Source of the DNA: Muribaculaceae bacterium
GTDB lineage: Bacteria > Bacteroidota > Bacteroidia > Bacteroidales > Muribaculaceae
DNA length: 61,803 bases
Reading direction: 5' to 3'
NCBI GenBank assembly: GCA_029060285.1
Contig: JAIDUH010000030.1
Span: 1-61,803 of the forward strand
The translations under genes were made by a program, and so were the position numbers. Below, piece by piece: positions 1 to 9,357 of the stretch. How positions within the stretch are numbered: the first letter of the stretch is position 1; each line of letters opens with the position of its first letter. Under the pieces are notes generated by a model. That model saw only the letters and a list, made by a program, of their open reading frames with translations, did no database searches and had not been told where the DNA came from.

Positions 1-305
1 CTCCTTCTTCATGAAGCGAAATCTGCTCGCAAAGCTGACGAAATCTTAATAAAAAAATAAGTCGAAACAACTTCATAGAGGGAATATGGAGCTTTTTATT
101 CTTATAGATATTCATTTATTATATTTGATATCATCCACAAAGGGGCTTTGCTTAGCTTGCCCTTGAAGCCCACAAAGAATTACGCTGAATAGTTACCAAG
201 AAAGATAACAATAGTTAAAAAAGACTAATGTTTGGGGAATTTGGTAATATTTAAGAAATTCATACGTCTTACTTAATAAATATCTAACTAAATGCCCAAA
301 ACGAC
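1..305. other. Intergenic region upstream of the first barrel gene
   Basis: Frame 1 stays open from the left edge to a stop at 58-60 (19 codons ending in EILIKK). It may be the tail of a gene lying outside the window, but it is too short to identify. The rest is AT-rich and should contain the promoter of the next gene. I found no clear TTTG/TAnnTTTG pair. A small CAAAG-GGG-CTTTG hairpin lies near 138-151. Confidence 0.3.
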
Positions 306-2744
306 ATGACAACAATCAGCAAGATAGCATTGTTGCTATTGACCATAGCGCTTGCCTCTCCTGCCTTTGCACAAAATTTCAGAGTGAAAGGATCAGTCTG
401 TGACTCAATCGGAGAGCCTGAAAGCTTTGCCACATTAAGAGTCTACCTTCTTCCTGACACTGTAAAACCCAAAGTCACAGGGACAGCAGATGAAAACGGA
501 TCTTTCAGCCTCAAACTGCCTCAAGCCGGCGGATACCGCGTCAATATACTTTCATTCGGTAAAAAAGACTATAACAAGAACATAGCAGCTACCGACGAGT
601 ATCCTACAGTAGATTTGGGCACTATAACCATGACTGAGCAGACCAACCTTCTTCAGGAAGTGATCGTTACGGCACAACGTCCACTTGTCACGAAAGAAAT
701 TGACCGTATCGGTTATGACGTGCAGGCTGACGACGAGGCGAAGACGTCGCAGCTTGATGAAATATTGAAAAAAGTGCCTCTTGTCAGCGTAGATCCGGAT
801 GGAACCATCAAGATAAAGGGCTCTACTGACTTCAAGGTATATAAAAACGGACGTCCCAACAATTCCTTTTCACGCAATGCCAAAGACATATTCAAGGCCA
901 TTCCCGCCTCAATGATAAAAAAGATTGAGGTGATCACAGATCCGGGAGCCCGCGAAGATGCTGAGGGGACTACGGCAATACTAAACATTGTGACAATGGA
1001 GAATACCGTCATCAAGGGAGTAATGGGAAATGTCAGGCTCTCTTATTCAAGATATGACGACTTTCCATCAGGCAGCGCGTGGCTACAGACACAGATTGAC
1101 AAAGTCAACCTATCAGTATATGGAGGATATTCCAACATCTCAAAAAGAAGACAAAAAAACAGGTCGGAATCTTTGATGAAATATGAAGATTCCGGAAATG
1201 AAATGCGTTCAGAAAGTTCAGGAGACAGCTATGGAAATTTAGGCTATTTCGGACTTGAAGGGAGTCTTGAATTAGATACACTCAACCTGATCACTGCAGA
1301 ATTCAATGGCTACTCTTACTCTCTTAAGAGCAATTCAATAGGATTCAATGCCATGACCAGCGGATCAGGAACTCCAATCTACTCATACCACACCCGTTAT
1401 AAGTCGGATCCAAACAGCTACTTTGATATCGACGGAAGCTTCAATTATCAGCGATCTACGCGCAAGAAGGGTGAATCTTTGACTCTGTCTTACAGGGTTT
1501 CATCCACGAATCAAAAACAGCACAGCGTCTCGGAATACGAGGATGAGCTTAATATGCCTGTGCTTTATACGGGAACATCGAATGACTTTACACTCGACTT
1601 CATCGAGCATACCGGACAGTTTGACTGGACACGGCCGATCAATGACATCAACAAGTTTGATGTAGGGATAAAATATATCAACCGCAACAACCATTCCATC
1701 AATGACCAGGACTATTTCAACTATCAGCAGCTGCATTCCGACTTCATACACAACACACAGGTGTTTGCACTATATTTTGATTACAGACTGAAGTGGAAAA
1801 AGATTGGAGCAAGGGCAGGACTCAGATATGAGTATTCACGACTTTCCGCAAAGTATAAAGACGGCAGTAATGACCCATTCAGCAGCAATCTCAACGATTG
1901 GGTACCAAATGCTGCCATTTCATACGATATCAATGACGCCAATACATTGAAATTTTCCTATTCCACCCGTATCAACCGTCCGGGTATCAGCCAACTGAAT
2001 CCGGCAGTTGTAGAGACACCAACTTCAATATCATCGGGAAATCCTGACTTGGGTTCATCACGCTATCAGTCACTGAACTTAAACTACAATCTTATCGGGC
2101 GTAAATTCAGTCTCGATTTAGGGACATCGTATAGTTTCATGAACAATGCTGTCATCTCAGTGCAAGAATTGCTTCCTGGAGACATCATAAAATCAGGTTA
2201 TGCCAATTCAGGCCATAACAAATGGTTTAACGTTGCGATGTGGATGAGCTATACTCCATGGAGCAAAACTTCATTTATGATCAATGCCAACCTCAACTAT
2301 TCTCACAGATCAAATTCATCGCTCGACATTGCTACATCCGGGTGGGGTGGCCACGCATTCTTCCGTGTTCGCCAACAGCTGCCATGGGATATTTCCCTTT
2401 CCGGCCACATACAAGTCTATCGTTCGACTCCGGATCTGTATTCGATCGACAATACAAGAATAACAGACCAGATGTATTACGGATTGGAACTTCAGAAAGC
2501 ATTCCTTAAAGAAAAACGGCTAAATGTATCATTGAACATTCAGAATCCGTTAGGGCATAGAGTACGCATTTCTGATTCAAGCCCAAGAAACACCGGATAT
2601 ACAGGATATAATCGATATTACAACTATCATAATGCGAACAACTTCAGCATTTCTGCCAGCTACAGGTTTGGATCTCTCAATGCATCAGTGAAGAAGACAA
2701 ACAAGTCGATCGACAATGATGATGTTGAGAATCGGAAGAATTAG
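306..2744 (+). CDS. TonB-dependent receptor-like outer membrane beta-barrel protein
   Basis: An 812-aa outer-membrane protein with a clear signal peptide (cleavage after SPAFA-Q). Residues about 24-110 form a carboxypeptidase-regulatory-like beta-sandwich. A plug-like region follows (LQEVIVTAQRPLV, then VYKNGRPNNSF and IKKIEVITDPGAR), and then a long aromatic-rich barrel to the C terminus. This layout is the non-SusC 'outer membrane beta-barrel family protein' type. It has no SusD partner and is not obviously part of the PUL; the cargo is unknown. It converges on the GH127/146 gene, with a bidirectional hairpin between them. The family call is confident, but the function is open. Confidence 0.85.
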   Translation: MTTISKIALLLLTIALASPAFAQNFRVKGSVCDSIGEPESFATLRVYLLPDTVKPKVTGTADENGSFSLKLPQAGGYRVNILSFGKKDYNKNIAATDEYPTVDLGTITMTEQTNLLQEVIVTAQRPLVTKEIDRIGYDVQADDEAKTSQLDEILKKVPLVSVDPDGTIKIKGSTDFKVYKNGRPNNSFSRNAKDIFKAIPASMIKKIEVITDPGAREDAEGTTAILNIVTMENTVIKGVMGNVRLSYSRYDDFPSGSAWLQTQIDKVNLSVYGGYSNISKRRQKNRSESLMKYEDSGNEMRSESSGDSYGNLGYFGLEGSLELDTLNLITAEFNGYSYSLKSNSIGFNAMTSGSGTPIYSYHTRYKSDPNSYFDIDGSFNYQRSTRKKGESLTLSYRVSSTNQKQHSVSEYEDELNMPVLYTGTSNDFTLDFIEHTGQFDWTRPINDINKFDVGIKYINRNNHSINDQDYFNYQQLHSDFIHNTQVFALYFDYRLKWKKIGARAGLRYEYSRLSAKYKDGSNDPFSSNLNDWVPNAAISYDINDANTLKFSYSTRINRPGISQLNPAVVETPTSISSGNPDLGSSRYQSLNLNYNLIGRKFSLDLGTSYSFMNNAVISVQELLPGDIIKSGYANSGHNKWFNVAMWMSYTPWSKTSFMINANLNYSHRSNSSLDIATSGWGGHAFFRVRQQLPWDISLSGHIQVYRSTPDLYSIDNTRITDQMYYGLELQKAFLKEKRLNVSLNIQNPLGHRVRISDSSPRNTGYTGYNRYYNYHNANNFSISASYRFGSLNASVKKTNKSIDNDDVENRKN

Positions 2745-2748
2745 TTGG

Positions 2749-2776
2749 GCGTTTTACGTTGGACGTTTTATGTTGG
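2749..2776. repeat. 7-nt tandem repeat, four units (RCGTTTT/ACGTTGG)
   Basis: Reads gcgtttt-acgttgg-acgtttt-atgttgg, starting five bases after the stop codon of the barrel gene. It can also be read as two 14-nt units. It resembles the 7-nt arrays at 43512 and 50189. Confidence 0.7.
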
Positions 2777-2780
2777 AATA

Positions 2781-2818
2781 AAATCAGCCGGGACATCTAA
2801 ATCCCGGCTGATTTTTTT
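2781..2818 (+). terminator. Bidirectional intrinsic terminator
   Basis: A perfect 13-bp stem (AAATCAGCCGGGA and its complement) with an 8-nt loop, followed by a T run on the + strand. On the minus strand it is followed by ATTTTATT-like sequence, so it can also end the GH95-GH43-GH127/146 unit. Confidence 0.85.
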
Positions 2819-2835
2819 ATAAAAGATTTATCGCA

Positions 2836-5205
2836 TTATGGGTGGAGGAGGCGGATGTGATAGACTCCGCCGGAGGACTGTCCCTTATCAGTCTGGAACT
2901 TGACATTGACCGTCTTCTTTCCTTTGACAAGATCTGCCGGGACCACGTATTCCTCGTCGATGAATTCATTTTTATTCCAACGCCCTACATTGTCAACCTG
3001 AGCAAGAGGAACATCATCGATGAGGATAGACATCTGCCCTATTCCGTTTTCGTTGCCCCAGTAACGCACCCTAAGAGTGAGGTCGGTGCGGTCGCCCGTA
3101 TTCATATCGTAGGCGAAGAATCCGCCATTTGAAGCATCACGCCAGGGCTCACCGTTATAGTTGCCACTGCCTGAACTACGAGATTTCATCTGATGATCCG
3201 CTTCCGGCTGCTGTTCGCCTGTATTGACAGCATCTACAGTGCGCGCATCAAGAGCAAGACGCAACTCCTCATCCTTTCTTGCCTTCTGCTGATAGGCTGC
3301 ATACTCCTTGGGTGTCATAGACAGGAAATAGAGAGTATAGCGGGAATCGTGAACACCGTTGAAGGGTTCAAGTATTACTTCCTTGCCATTATTTTCAAAG
3401 ATACCAGTCGCATCATAAATCATAGAAGCTTCTCCCTTGGTTTTCAACGCATTGAGTTTCTTCACGAGAGCCTTTCGATCGCCAATCAAGAGAGGAGTAT
3501 CGAATACGGACACAAGCGGGCCTCCTGCTATATGCCCCCAGCGGTGGTCGCCTGCCACCAAACCAGGCATAGGAACGTCGGTCTTGAGACGTGCTGCGAG
3601 AACTATCGGGCCATACAGTACACTAACATAATTGGGAAGATAGTTGAGTTCCTCAACACGCATTTGCATCGGCAATGACATCTCGATTACATCCCCGTTT
3701 TTCCATTCGCGATTAAGCGCAATATAGCTTGCGGGAGCGGATTTCACCTTGACCGGTTTTCCGTTGATCTTCACAATGGGATTCTCACACCATCCGGGAT
3801 GACGAAGACTGAGAGTAAATGTCTTTGGAGATTCAGTGCTTATGGTCAATTTAGTGGATTCTTCAATAGGGAAATTATTGTTTTGCGTGATCTTTACGCC
3901 TTCTTCTTTCCAATCCAATTCAGATGGGATAAAGAGGTTTACCCAAAGAGAGTCTCCCTCATGAGTATAAATGAACTGACCGTATTTGCCATGATTCTCC
4001 ATACCGGTTCCGACACAGCACCACATGGCGCTGTTTGGCTGAGAGTATACGCGGTAATGACCGGGACGAGCGGGAGTAAAGTAGACGTATCCGCCATGCT
4101 CGGGATGCTGAGTCGAAAGGATATGATTGTAGAGGGCACGCTCGTAGAAATCTGCATACTTGGCATCTGGATTCATACGGAAGAGTCCTTCAGTAAGCTT
4201 CAGCATATTGTTGGTATTGCAGGACTCCGGGCCCTCACGATCATCCACATAACTTTTGGCATCGGCAGCTGAGGCAAAATGCTCGCGACGGCTGTTGCCA
4301 CCGAATGACAGCGAACGGTTATTGACAACCGTATCCCAGAAGAAATCAGCAGTCTTGTGATATTCCTCATCTCCTGCTACCTCAGACACACGCTGATAGC
4401 CCACTACTTTAGGCACCTGGGTGTTGGCGTGCATATTGTCAAGACGGTCAACGCCATTGTGAAGATTATCATAAAGGGCATGGTGGGTGAAGCGCTTGGC
4501 TGCGTTCAGGTATTTCTCATTGCCGGTTATCGCGTAGGCATCGGCAAACACCTCATTCATGCCACCGAACTCATTGCCGAGCATACCTTCCATCTGCTCG
4601 TCGGAAAGGTTGGAGATCAGGTCTGCACCCCAGTCGCATAGATTCAGGAACATATTGAGTGCAGGTTTGGAACCTGTATAGACCCATGCATCCCGCAGAC
4701 CTGCATACATTTTATGCACATTATACCAGGGCACCCAATAATCCCATACTTTTCCTCCGTTGCCTTTACGCAGTTCTTCCCAGAGTACGTCGCCATTAGG
4801 GACGCCGCCGATATAGCCGTCGTTGCGTGCTGCTGCACAGAGAGCAAGCTGGGAGAGGACATAATCCAAACGATCTTTCAGACGCTGATCTCCTGTAGCT
4901 GCATAGTGGATGGCGAGAGCTGAGATGTAATGGCCGCCGACATGTCCGTCAAGACCTGCCCAGTTGGAGAAATCAGCGCCTTTTGGTTCGAGGCCGGCCT
5001 CCTTGAAATAAGGAGCGAGCAAACGGTCCGTATCGTAGCTGAGAAGGGTTTCAACGTTAAGATTCATTGCGTCTTTGAAGCGGCTGTCGAGAAGCTTCAC
5101 ATCTTGCAATGGGAATTCATTGGAGTATAAGGCATTCTGGGCGAAGGCACAGCATGAAATACTTGAGAGAGAGAGAGCAAGTAAGAGATGTTTTAATTTT
5201 AGCAT
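2836..5205 (-). CDS. GH127/GH146-type beta-L-arabinofuranosidase (DUF1680)
   Basis: A 789-aa secreted enzyme with a signal peptide ending near CCAFA. The (alpha/alpha)6 domain spans about residues 25-600 and contains GLDGHVGGHY. The zinc/cysteine active site typical of DUF1680 enzymes is visible: E327 and C329 in ESCNTNN, and C396-C397 in WCCVGTG. In the family the first Cys of that pair is the nucleophile and the others bind zinc. About 140 C-terminal residues form an extra beta-sandwich (probably DUF6805-like). The general layout resembles GH146 more than bifidobacterial GH127, but that split is uncertain. It is the last gene of a three-gene unit and probably removes beta-linked L-arabinofuranose or a related sugar. 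Confidence 0.88.
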   Translation of the reverse strand: MLKLKHLLLALSLSSISCCAFAQNALYSNEFPLQDVKLLDSRFKDAMNLNVETLLSYDTDRLLAPYFKEAGLEPKGADFSNWAGLDGHVGGHYISALAIHYAATGDQRLKDRLDYVLSQLALCAAARNDGYIGGVPNGDVLWEELRKGNGGKVWDYWVPWYNVHKMYAGLRDAWVYTGSKPALNMFLNLCDWGADLISNLSDEQMEGMLGNEFGGMNEVFADAYAITGNEKYLNAAKRFTHHALYDNLHNGVDRLDNMHANTQVPKVVGYQRVSEVAGDEEYHKTADFFWDTVVNNRSLSFGGNSRREHFASAADAKSYVDDREGPESCNTNNMLKLTEGLFRMNPDAKYADFYERALYNHILSTQHPEHGGYVYFTPARPGHYRVYSQPNSAMWCCVGTGMENHGKYGQFIYTHEGDSLWVNLFIPSELDWKEEGVKITQNNNFPIEESTKLTISTESPKTFTLSLRHPGWCENPIVKINGKPVKVKSAPASYIALNREWKNGDVIEMSLPMQMRVEELNYLPNYVSVLYGPIVLAARLKTDVPMPGLVAGDHRWGHIAGGPLVSVFDTPLLIGDRKALVKKLNALKTKGEASMIYDATGIFENNGKEVILEPFNGVHDSRYTLYFLSMTPKEYAAYQQKARKDEELRLALDARTVDAVNTGEQQPEADHQMKSRSSGSGNYNGEPWRDASNGGFFAYDMNTGDRTDLTLRVRYWGNENGIGQMSILIDDVPLAQVDNVGRWNKNEFIDEEYVVPADLVKGKKTVNVKFQTDKGQSSGGVYHIRLLHP

Positions 5206-5223
5206 ATATAAATTTTAGTTATA

Positions 5224-5295
5224 GGATTCGCGCTTCCGCGCTCACACAATCTTATTTGAGGATTCTCGCTTCTGAGCTCATACAATCTTAATTGA
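5224..5295. repeat. 36-nt tandem duplication overlapping a stop codon
   Basis: Two adjacent 36-nt copies beginning GGATTCGCGCTTCCGC and GGATTCTCGCTTCTGA and both containing CAATCTTA. The second copy runs through the stop codon and last residues of the upstream GH43 gene. The first copy can form a small GCGC-TTCC-GCGC hairpin. Confidence 0.8.
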
Positions 5296-6610
5296 ATTTC
5301 CAGGAATCGAATTGGAGGAGGTCAGAGCCATTGCCTGTAAAGACGAAATAAAGGTCGTGGATTCCGTCGCGCCTTATAGTCTTTGCTTTTTTCTCTGTCC
5401 AGTCAGCTCCGGAGGAAGCATCGAGAGTGGCGATGAGTTCACCATTGGGAGCATCAAGACGGACTTCAATTTTTGAACCCGGTTTGCCATTTCGGACACG
5501 GGCAGTGAAATCTTTTGCACCCTCACCGAAATTCACTTCCCTAAGCTTGATATAATCTCCGGGATCAACGTCGGACACATACACACAATCAATGTTGTCG
5601 TAGCCGATATTGATGCCTTCTTCCCAAGCAATGGTCTCCCCTTGCTGACGCACATATGGATTAAGTGGATCTGCACTCTTCAGCACTCCCCTCTTGTCAT
5701 GATGCATATAAGGGAGGGAGCCGTCTTCATTGAAATCAAAGGGTATGACGCTCGTGGTGCGACGCTTACTGTGGGCTGTAGGAAGCCCTTCGTCCATATA
5801 AAAGAAATACCATTGACCCTTATACTCGCACATACCGGTATGATTACCCATTCCGCCATGTTCAAATGCACGCATAAGCTGACCTCCGTATTTCCAAGGG
5901 CCGAGAGGAGAATCTGACCATGCCCAGTCGGTAGCCTCCGGACAGAACGATGCATAAGCGAGATAATATTTATCACCCCGCTTTGCAAGCCATGGAGCTT
6001 CCTCATAGTCAGGACCGAAAGCTTCCTTATCCTTGATTTCAAAGACTTTGATGTCTCCGTCGTAGCTTATCATATCATCGTTGAGTTTGACGGCATAGAG
6101 GGCGTTGTTGCCCCAATACATATATGCCTGTCCATCATCATCGATTAGAACGGTAGGATCGATATCTTCCCAGCCGTGCCCACTATAATTAGTGTCTTCT
6201 GAATTGATAAGGAATTTCTTGCCACCAAGGGGATTTGTGAACGGGCCGTAGGGTGAATCAGAGACAAGCACCGGGATTCCGAATGTGGATGTGTAATAAT
6301 ACCATTTTCCGTTACGGTAAGCCATCTGTGCCGCATATGCACAGTCTTTTGTGCCGAATCCTTCATTATTGAAAACCGGAGCATGATGAGTCCAGTTTAC
6401 CATATCGGTCGTAGTGAAGCATAAGTATTCGCGCATCACGAAATTATCGGGGTCCGCGGTAATATCGTCACAGCCGGTATAAAGATAGAGAGTGTCGCCC
6501 ACTACTATTGGAGCAGGGTCAGGAGTAAAGTGGGTTTGGCAGATGGGGTTTTGGGCAACGGCTAAAGCCGATGCCAGTAAGAGAGAGAGGTGGAATATGG
6601 ACTTTTTCAT
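5288..6610 (-). CDS. GH43 glycosidase with C-terminal CBM6
   Basis: A 440-aa secreted enzyme with a signal peptide (SALAVAQ). The five-bladed propeller shows the expected GH43 acids: base Asp in TPDPAPIV, modulator Asp in [12 protein letters not shown] and acid Glu in [10 protein letters not shown]. After about residue 310, a CBM6-type beta-sandwich ([12 protein letters not shown], then [20 protein letters not shown]) runs to the end. Its start overlaps the GH95 stop by 4 nt (ATGA), so the two are translationally coupled. It is paralogous to the GH43-CBM6 gene at 13657. Likely an arabinofuranosidase or xylosidase acting on xylan fragments; the exact activity cannot be read from sequence. Confidence 0.88.
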   Translation of the reverse strand: MKKSIFHLSLLLASALAVAQNPICQTHFTPDPAPIVVGDTLYLYTGCDDITADPDNFVMREYLCFTTTDMVNWTHHAPVFNNEGFGTKDCAYAAQMAYRNGKWYYYTSTFGIPVLVSDSPYGPFTNPLGGKKFLINSEDTNYSGHGWEDIDPTVLIDDDGQAYMYWGNNALYAVKLNDDMISYDGDIKVFEIKDKEAFGPDYEEAPWLAKRGDKYYLAYASFCPEATDWAWSDSPLGPWKYGGQLMRAFEHGGMGNHTGMCEYKGQWYFFYMDEGLPTAHSKRRTTSVIPFDFNEDGSLPYMHHDKRGVLKSADPLNPYVRQQGETIAWEEGINIGYDNIDCVYVSDVDPGDYIKLREVNFGEGAKDFTARVRNGKPGSKIEVRLDAPNGELIATLDASSGADWTEKKAKTIRRDGIHDLYFVFTGNGSDLLQFDSWKFN

Positions 6611-9057
6611 TTTGCTCGGGTGATTTTGTAGGTTTTACCGGGGGTTGTGTCGAGATCGTATTCGTATACTTTTAGGAGGAGTGGATAGGTTTTGGAAGTT
6701 TCATGACTAACTTCTGCGTCAGCTATTTTGACCGGGGACAGGAGAGGATTCTGTGTCTCACCTTCTGCTATAATCAGACCTTCCCCTTCTAGAGGAACAT
6801 AGGAACGAAGTCTTAGTTTTCCTCCTATGTTGGAATGAATATCAGCTTCAGCAAGTTGACCTTTGTTCCAGTTCATATCCACTGTATAGTTGCCTCGTGC
6901 TTTGAGACCTTTTACCTCGCCTTCGCTCCAAGTGTCGGGCAGAGCAGGAAGGAGCTGCACTGCACCATCATGGCTCTGCAGAAGCATTTCAGCTACACCT
7001 GCCGTAAAACCGAAATTACCGTCGATCTGGAACGGAGGATGGGCATCGAAAAGATTCGGATAGAGTCTTCCCGCTCCCCCACCGGAATAGTCAATCTGAG
7101 CAGACCCTGGAAGGAGAGTCACAAAATTATTGATAATCTTGTCGGCATGATTGCCATCAAGGAGTCGAGCCCAAAGGTTAAGTTTCCACCCGATGCTCCA
7201 TCCTGTAGCAGCATCTCCGCGTTGGATGAGGGAATTTTTAGCACCGACGAAAGCATTCGGGGTTGAATTAGGTGTGATCTGATTTGATGGATAAAGACCA
7301 TAGAGATGTGAGACGTGACGGTGCTGATCTTTAGGATCGTCAGCATCAACAGTCCATTCCTGAAGCTGACCGTAGCGACCCACTTTCATTGGTTGAAGTT
7401 TTGAGATTGTATTCTGGAGTTTAGCTAAATATTCAGCATCTTCACCGAGGATCTCAGCACACCTCAACGTATTGTTCAGAGCATCGAAAGCTATCTGATT
7501 GTCCATCGTGCATCCGGCTGTGATCCAGCTGCTGCCATAGCCGTGTTCGGGCGACATCGAAGGAGCTATGACAAGATAACCTGTACGAGGGTCCTCCACC
7601 ATTGCTGACATATAGAAATCAGCCGTACCCTTAATCGCAGGATAATACTTTTTCAAAAATTCCTTGTCACCGGTGTATAGATAGTGATCCCAAAGATGGG
7701 TAGCAAGCCAAGCACCACCGTTTGGCCACATTCCGTATCTTGCCATATCGACAGGACCGCAAACACGCCAAGCGTCAGTATTGTGATGAGCCACCCAACC
7801 ATCAGCACCATACAGAGTTTTGGCAGTTTCAGCCCCGGTATGGCTCAGATCTTCAATTAGATCGAAAAGCGGTTGATGGCATTCAGAAAGATTAGTTACT
7901 TCGGCAGGCCAATAGTTCATCTCAGCATTGATGTTGATAGTGTACTTGCTGTCCCATGGAGCGTAGTTAGATTCATTCCATACCCCCTGAAGATTTGCGG
8001 GTTGCCCACCGGGTTGCGATGATGAAATCAAAAGATAACGTCCATATTGGAACAATAGAGCGAGCAGAGAAGGATCATAATTGTTTTTGAAATCCGCTAC
8101 TCTCAAATGAGTCTCCTTATCAGAAGCTCCCGATGAAGGAAGAGTCAGAGAAACTCTGTCGAACTGCTGTTTGTAAGCATCAGTATGAGCAGCCGATGCA
8201 GAAGCATAGTCCTTTTTCATGGCATTTTTGAGAAGATTTGCCACGATTTTTTCGGGGTTGCCACTGATATCTTTGTAATTGACGTAGTTGGTAGCGGATG
8301 CAATATAAAGGGTAATATAGTCGGCATCCTCTACATTGAGCATCCCTTCCTTAGCAAAGACTTTGCCATTGCTTTTGACACGAATACCACATTTTGCAGT
8401 GAGTCCGGCGGGGATACCCTCATGCTCGCGGCCTGGAACGGTGATATCCATTCCCTTGCCGTTCATCTTGACAGTACCACCTTCGGGAGTGTCATATTCA
8501 AGAGAGATATTGAGTGCCTTACTTTTGTCAGCTGTAAGATTCATCATTATGACGCCATCAGGAAGTGAGGCGATTGTCTCACGCTTGAAAGTTACATCCC
8601 CGACTTTATAGCTGACTTCAGAAACAGCTTTGGAAATGTCGAGTTGACGGCGATAATCAGTTACTTCGGCAGTGTGATTGAAGTTTATGAAAAGAGAGCC
8701 GAGAGTTAAATAGCACATGCCATGATGAGGAGTCATGTAGTACTGGTCGATCAGTTTTTCGGCTTCTTTTTCATTGCCATCAAAGATCAGTCGACGTATT
8801 TCCTGAAGATGTTTTAATCCTTCAGGATTATTATTGTTGTGAGGGCTACCTGCCCAGAAAGTCTCGTCATTGAGCTGAATCCTCTCACGGTTGATGCCAC
8901 CGAAAATCATGGCACCCATACGGGAATTACCGACCGGAAGAGCTTCCACCCAAGCTTCTGCAGGATTGGAGTACCAGAGGGTAAGATCATCCGCAGCTTT
9001 AGCTGAGATAATACTGACAAGGGTTAGAATTGAAAGTATTAGATTTTTAATTTTCAT
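6607..9057 (-). CDS. GH95 alpha-L-fucosidase/alpha-L-galactosidase
   Basis: An 816-aa secreted enzyme with a signal peptide ending near ISAKA. GH95 landmarks include [21 protein letters not shown] at the N-terminal domain, NINAEMNYW (the asparagines that activate water) near residue 374, and a catalytic Asp in [10 protein letters not shown] near 632. Length is normal for the family. Some GH95 enzymes in Bacteroides xylan PULs remove L-galactose from corn glucuronoarabinoxylan, and the xylan context here favours that over L-fucose (inference). It is the first gene of the GH95-GH43-GH127/146 unit and has its own promoter and upstream box. Confidence 0.92.
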   Translation of the reverse strand: MKIKNLILSILTLVSIISAKAADDLTLWYSNPAEAWVEALPVGNSRMGAMIFGGINRERIQLNDETFWAGSPHNNNNPEGLKHLQEIRRLIFDGNEKEAEKLIDQYYMTPHHGMCYLTLGSLFINFNHTAEVTDYRRQLDISKAVSEVSYKVGDVTFKRETIASLPDGVIMMNLTADKSKALNISLEYDTPEGGTVKMNGKGMDITVPGREHEGIPAGLTAKCGIRVKSNGKVFAKEGMLNVEDADYITLYIASATNYVNYKDISGNPEKIVANLLKNAMKKDYASASAAHTDAYKQQFDRVSLTLPSSGASDKETHLRVADFKNNYDPSLLALLFQYGRYLLISSSQPGGQPANLQGVWNESNYAPWDSKYTININAEMNYWPAEVTNLSECHQPLFDLIEDLSHTGAETAKTLYGADGWVAHHNTDAWRVCGPVDMARYGMWPNGGAWLATHLWDHYLYTGDKEFLKKYYPAIKGTADFYMSAMVEDPRTGYLVIAPSMSPEHGYGSSWITAGCTMDNQIAFDALNNTLRCAEILGEDAEYLAKLQNTISKLQPMKVGRYGQLQEWTVDADDPKDQHRHVSHLYGLYPSNQITPNSTPNAFVGAKNSLIQRGDAATGWSIGWKLNLWARLLDGNHADKIINNFVTLLPGSAQIDYSGGGAGRLYPNLFDAHPPFQIDGNFGFTAGVAEMLLQSHDGAVQLLPALPDTWSEGEVKGLKARGNYTVDMNWNKGQLAEADIHSNIGGKLRLRSYVPLEGEGLIIAEGETQNPLLSPVKIADAEVSHETSKTYPLLLKVYEYDLDTTPGKTYKITRAK

Positions 9058-9085
9058 GAATTATGGGGTTATATTGTTTTATTTG

Positions 9086-9116
9086 CAAAGTTAATAATAA
9101 AGATTGGAATAGCAAG
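9086..9116 (-). promoter_or_regulatory. Promoter of the GH95-GH43-GH127/146 unit
   Basis: On the minus strand: CTTG, 19 nt, TAACTTTG. This fits the Bacteroidetes -33/-7 consensus. The -7 box ends about 28 nt upstream of the GH95 start codon. Confidence 0.65.
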
Positions 9117-9159
9117 CATTGAGATGTCGCAATATCTTTTGACAATGGTAATATCAGAT

Positions 9160-9196
9160 AGGAATTTGTAGCATTTGGGTTAGAATTTGTCAACAT
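9160..9196 (-). promoter_or_regulatory. Candidate regulator half-sites, phased 21 bp apart
   Basis: The + strand reads ggaatttgtagcat (9161) and ttagaatttgtcaacat (9180); the TTTGT cores are exactly 21 bp apart. The distal copy shares TTAGAATTTGT with the site upstream of the GH43-xus unit and sits 86 nt from the -7 box. Confidence 0.5.
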
Positions 9197-9283
9197 AGCA
9201 TGCTTAAGCTTTGGGTGTGCTCACTTCGTTGGCACCACAATCTATTGCTTTGGAGATTAATGGGTATATGAGGGGGAATAAAA

Positions 9284-9317
9284 AAGGCATTCATTGGTGT
9301 TAGCCTATGGATGCCTT
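9284..9317 (-). terminator. Intrinsic terminator after the GH97 gene
   Basis: On the minus strand an 11-bp stem (AAGGCATCCAT with one wobble pair) is followed by TTTTTTATT. It lies 40 nt beyond the GH97 stop and closes the large central transcription unit. Confidence 0.8.
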
Positions 9318-9357
9318 CATAATCTTTGATTCTATGGGATGATACGTCCCGATAAGG

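Larger units (their letters stand above)
9058..9357. other. Intergenic region: GH95 control region and upstream terminator
   Basis: A 300-bp spacer. On the minus strand it holds the terminator of the GH97 unit (9284-9317), two GAATTTGT-type half-sites (9160-9196) and a promoter (9086-9116). Nothing else is recognisable. Confidence 0.7.

Noticed and set aside
1-60. Gene fragment at the left edge
   Set aside because: Only 19 codons are open, too little to support a coding call.
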